A stretch of DNA of 24,064 nt from NCBI GenBank assembly GCA_018221165.1, contig JAAOYD010000011.1:1-24064 (forward strand). Direction: 5' to 3'. Numbering within the stretch: the first letter of the stretch is position 1; the number at the start of each line of letters is the position of its first letter. Source of the DNA: Candidatus Woesearchaeota archaeon (GTDB lineage Archaea > Nanobdellota > Nanobdellia > Woesearchaeales > UBA525). The notes beneath the pieces were generated by a model. That model worked only from the letters and a program-made list of their open reading frames with translations. It searched no databases and had not been told where the DNA came from. Positions 21,662-24,064 of the stretch are shown here, piece by piece. Made by a program: the position numbers and the translations under genes.

Positions 21662-22213
21662 TCACAATGTTTTTCCGGCTTTCTCGATGAGGAAGATGCC
21701 GTCTTGGAATATGCGCGAGTCAAAGCCGGGCCGCTTGCTGAGCTTCTCGATGTCAGCCGCTACTTGACCGACAATCTCCTTGTCGATACCGTCCACGGTG
21801 ATAATCTCCGCTTCAATCTTGACTTGGGCGCCGTCCTTAATCTTCAGGACTCGCGGGACTTTCTCGCCGATGAAGTTCTTGATTTCGAATGTGTCATTCT
21901 TGACCGCGACGCTCATGGGGAAGTGACCGCTGCACACTTTGAGCTTGTACACGTAGCCTTCGGTGACGCCTTTGATCATGTTCTTGGTGTGCGCCTTGAA
22001 GGTGAAGAGCATTTTCTTCTCGCGCATGGTGGCTTTCTTAGCCGTGAATGTGATTGTGCCGTTCTGGGTCGCGATGGCAACACCAGAAGTGTAGAGGTGC
22101 CTGGAGAGTTCTCCCTTCTCGCCCTTTACCATCATGGTACGGGAGACTGCGTCGTAGGTGGCAGTAACTCCTTCGGGGAGGGTGAGTGTTTCTTCCAGTT
22201 TCTCAATTTTCAT
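21662..22213 (-). CDS. rpl6: 50S ribosomal protein L6 (uL6)
   Basis: This 183-residue large-subunit protein binds 23S rRNA near the GTPase-associated centre. It has the two-lobed L6 layout: LTLPEGVTATYDAVSRTMMVKGEKGELSR in the first lobe, an internal basic segment HTKNMIKGVTEGYVYKLKVC, and the second lobe with HFPMSVAVKNDTFEIKNFIGEKVPR and GIDKEIVGQVAADIEKLSKRP. The C-terminal FQDGIFLIEK is typical of archaeal L6. The ATG at 22213 lies 9 nt after the S8 stop, with GAGGC before it. Confidence 0.96.
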   Translation of the reverse strand: MKIEKLEETLTLPEGVTATYDAVSRTMMVKGEKGELSRHLYTSGVAIATQNGTITFTAKKATMREKKMLFTFKAHTKNMIKGVTEGYVYKLKVCSGHFPMSVAVKNDTFEIKNFIGEKVPRVLKIKDGAQVKIEAEIITVDGIDKEIVGQVAADIEKLSKRPGFDSRIFQDGIFLIEKAGKTL

Positions 22214-22222
22214 AGTGTGCCT

Positions 22223-22615
22223 CTAGTAACAGTAACTGACCAGCGTACCGCCGATGCCTTTCTCTTTTGCCTCTTCGTGGGTCATGAGGCCTTGGTTAGT
22301 GCTGATGATGAGGATACCGAACCCGCGCGCAGGGAGGTAGCGCTTCTCGAAGCGCTCGAAACTTCCCTTCTTGATCTGGAAGCGCGGTTTGATAACACCG
22401 ACTTTGTTAATTTTGCCGTCGATTTTGATCTTCAGGAGGTCGCCCTTGCTGTCAGGGATGACTTCGTAGCCACCAAGGTAGCCTTGGGCAGTCATGATGT
22501 CTAGGACTGTACGGATGAGGGTTGAGTTGCTCTTGGTCGTGATTTCACGCTTCGCACGTAGCTCTGCGTTCTGGATGACGCTGAGCACGGCCGCCAATGG
22601 ATCATTGAGTGACAT
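22223..22615 (-). CDS. rps8: 30S ribosomal protein S8 (uS8)
   Basis: This 130-residue 16S rRNA-binding protein of the central domain has the size normal for archaeal S8. Visible signatures are NDPLAAVLSVIQNAELRAK at the start, VLDIMTAQGYLGGYEVI, PRFQIKKGSFERFEKRYLPA, and the conserved C-terminal GFGILIISTNQGLMTHEEAK followed by GIGGTLVSYCY. The ATG at 22615 follows an AGAGGGA ribosome-binding site in the 12-nt gap after S14. Confidence 0.97.
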   Translation of the reverse strand: MSLNDPLAAVLSVIQNAELRAKREITTKSNSTLIRTVLDIMTAQGYLGGYEVIPDSKGDLLKIKIDGKINKVGVIKPRFQIKKGSFERFEKRYLPARGFGILIISTNQGLMTHEEAKEKGIGGTLVSYCY

Positions 22616-22627
22616 CTTGTTTCCCTC

Positions 22628-22858
22628 TTAGCTGTATTGCTTGAACCCAAGCTCGACTGCGAAGTCGCGGAAGCACCGCCTGCACAGGTCGATGTTGTAC
22701 TTGCCGATATGGCCACGCGGATTGCCGCAGTTGCTACATCGCTTCGTGTTCGCACCGAACTTTCGCTCCTTAGGCACATTGTGCTTCAGGTACTTGGCAT
22801 ACTTGCCCGGCTTCTGCTTGATTTGCTTGAGCACTTTGGTATGATTGGATGTAGTCAT
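22628..22858 (-). CDS. rps14: 30S ribosomal protein S14, zinc-binding (uS14)
   Basis: This 76-residue small-subunit head protein has an intact zinc site: C41, C44, C59 and C62 in RCSNCGNPRGHIGKYNIDLCRRC. The end, RDFAVELGFKQYS, is the usual archaeal/eukaryotic S14/S29 C-terminus. Archaeal S14 is commonly 50-57 residues, so about 20 extra N-terminal residues are present here. The ATG at 22858 overlaps the L5 stop as ATGA, which supports the longer form. Confidence 0.95.
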   Translation of the reverse strand: MTTSNHTKVLKQIKQKPGKYAKYLKHNVPKERKFGANTKRCSNCGNPRGHIGKYNIDLCRRCFRDFAVELGFKQYS

Positions 22859-23388
22859 TCTTCAACCTCAAACTTGGTCTTGAACTTCTCTGTCATGAAC
22901 GCTTGCGCCTCTGTGGGCGTAATGATATGCTTCTTGCCAGGCTTCGCCTTGAGCACTCTACGACGCTTGACACGGTAGCCCGGTCGTGCGAGCGTGATGC
23001 ACGCCTGGAGACCAATGATGCCGATCTTCGGGTCGTACTCCGCTCCTTCAATGTCAATGTATTCGGGAATGCCGAAACTGACATTACCTGCTTGGTCAAG
23101 ATTGCTGGGTTTGAGCTGGTTCTCCTTGGCCGCGAGCAGTCGCGGGATGAGTTCCTCAGCCTTCTTGCCACGGATAGTGATTTTGACGCCAATAGGCAAG
23201 CCTGGACGGAGACCCCAACCAGGAATACGCTTCTGGGTCTTGGTCTTCACAGGTTTGATGCCAGTGATACGCTCGATGAGGATCGCTGCCTTCTCAAGTA
23301 AGCCCTGGTCCTTGCCAGCCCCGATATTCAGGGTGAGCTTCTCAATCCGAATCGTCTTCATCACATTCATGGTAATCAACTGCTGCAT
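22855..23388 (-). CDS. rpl5: 50S ribosomal protein L5 (uL5)
   Basis: This 177-residue protein binds 5S rRNA and contacts the P-site tRNA. Archaeal/eukaryotic L5/L11 features are IRIEKLTLNIGAGKDQGLLEKA, ITGIKPVKTKTQKRIPGWGLR, the IPEYIDIEGAEYDPKIGIIG segment, and ARPGYRVKRRRVLKAK. The ATG at 23388 is 1 nt after the S4e stop. The methionines at 23370 and 23361 are also possible starts, because homologues usually begin a few residues before IRIEK. No Shine-Dalgarno clearly decides among them. Confidence 0.95.
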   Translation of the reverse strand: MQQLITMNVMKTIRIEKLTLNIGAGKDQGLLEKAAILIERITGIKPVKTKTQKRIPGWGLRPGLPIGVKITIRGKKAEELIPRLLAAKENQLKPSNLDQAGNVSFGIPEYIDIEGAEYDPKIGIIGLQACITLARPGYRVKRRRVLKAKPGKKHIITPTEAQAFMTEKFKTKFEVEE

Positions 23389-23389
23389 C

Positions 23390-24064
23390 TTATGCCTCGA
23401 TCTTGATGGCGCTCTTGCCTGTTCCCAGGACGAACGCCCCTGCTTTCTTCGTCGTGAACTCGCCGTCAGGTCCTTTCACAGTGATGGTGCCGTTTTCGAC
23501 CTTCTCGACGGTTCCTGTGGTGCCGACGTGCTTGCCAGCGGTAACTATAATGAATGCGCCCTTGCTGAACGGGACGACCTTCTCAATCTTGTTCTCGACG
23601 CTGAGCAACACTGTGTCGCCAACTGCTACCTTCTCCTTGTTGATAAGAGTGAGGCCGTTATGGAAACCGATCTGTTGCTTGCCTTTCGCCAGCAAAGTCT
23701 TGCTTGTTACCTTGCTCGGAACAATGCTCGTCTCAGCACCAGTGATTGGGAGCGCATAGAGTGTGTTCTTGGTGTTAATGAGGATGCGGAAGCTCGTCTT
23801 AATGGCTGGGAAGGTGACCACGTCAAAGAGGCCGGCGAGCGCATCAGGACGTCGCTGCTTCTTTCCATTCAGGAGAACTTCTTCCGTGTTGAGGATGGTG
23901 CGGACGCCACGGGCAGTACGGGCCATCTGCAACTCGTCCTTGAGGAGGGTGTTCAGCGTTATGCCCGCTGCCATCACGTGACCGCTCGGACGGGGACGCA
24001 TCGTGTACACTGTCTCCTTACGGGTAATTGGCCAGGTCTTGGGCGCGTTGATTCGTTTGAGGTG
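23390..24064 (-). CDS. rps4e: 30S ribosomal protein S4e, start cut by the window edge
   Basis: This is the archaeal/eukaryotic S4e. The reading frame is open to the right edge of the window, where it begins HLKRINAPKTWPITRKE, the typical S4e N-terminus. Only roughly 8-10 residues, including the start, should be missing. The visible 224 residues contain the S4-like RNA-binding segment (RTILNTEEVLLNGKKQRRPD), the central domain with LFDVVTFPAIKTSFRI, and a C-terminal KOW segment (IVTAGKHVGTTGTVEKVENG). An internal ATG at 24010 is not the start. It is followed by L5 after 1 nt, as expected for an archaeal L14-L24-S4e-L5 gene order. Confidence 0.95.
   Translation of the reverse strand, partial: HLKRINAPKTWPITRKETVYTMRPRPSGHVMAAGITLNTLLKDELQMARTARGVRTILNTEEVLLNGKKQRRPDALAGLFDVVTFPAIKTSFRILINTKNTLYALPITGAETSIVPSKVTSKTLLAKGKQQIGFHNGLTLINKEKVAVGDTVLLSVENKIEKVVPFSKGAFIIVTAGKHVGTTGTVEKVENGTITVKGPDGEFTTKKAGAFVLGTGKSAIKIEA

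Overview
The window is archaeal. The ribosomal proteins are the archaeal/eukaryotic set (S4e, L32e, L19e, L34e, L14e, and uL30 in the spc operon). Genes are preceded by TATA-like boxes, and start sites either carry a GGTGAT-type Shine-Dalgarno or lie about 30 nt from a TATA box with no leader. Small modified ribosomal proteins and the DNDGDG / Cys-rich surface repeats suggest a DPANN lineage (Woesearchaeota-like). That placement is inference.

Layout. (1) 1-191: regulatory region between a gene that starts just left of the window (minus strand) and pheS. (2) 192-4461, plus: pheS, a MazG-like pyrophosphohydrolase, an unknown 130-aa gene, pheT and a NUDIX hydrolase, tightly packed with overlapping ends. 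(3) 4462-5745, minus: a LssY C-terminal-domain membrane protein. (4) 5796-6581, minus: one ORF fusing ribosomal proteins L34e and L14e, with a long Lys/Pro/Ala tail. (5) 6759-15082, plus: a lipoprotein, then a three-gene cell-surface operon. That operon encodes a 1359-aa membrane-anchored GH-A-clan glycosidase with FG-GAP repeats and a propeller-like C-terminus, a 1048-aa secreted protein in which a TIM-barrel-like domain sits inside a Cys-rich repeat array, and a small TM/coiled-coil protein. (6) 15116-17199, minus: an EMC3/DUF106 (Oxa1-superfamily) protein and SecY. (7) 17293-17847, plus: an HD-domain protein. (8) 17848-18241, minus: two small related genes, one an intact zinc ribbon, the other a copy without its cysteines. 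(9) 18268-24064, minus: the archaeal spc operon, transcribed S4e (cut by the window edge)-L5-S14-S8-L6-L32e-L19e-L18-S5-L30-L15.

How it fits together. Regions 9, 6 and 4 are parts of the usual archaeal chain L15-SecY-(adk)-DUF106-L34e-(cmk)-L14e. Here the chain is broken in two places: the zinc-ribbon pair and HD gene lie between L15 and SecY, and the 8.3-kb surface-protein block lies between DUF106 and the L34e-L14e fusion. adk and cmk are absent from the window. The most notable points are the L34e-L14e fusion, a Pro/Ala-rich coding segment shared at about 90% nucleotide identity between that fusion and the N-terminus of L30, the paired surface glycosidase-like proteins (one apparently without its catalytic nucleophile), the twin small zinc-ribbon genes, and a duplicated ribosome-binding site with a 14-codon mini-ORF in front of L18.
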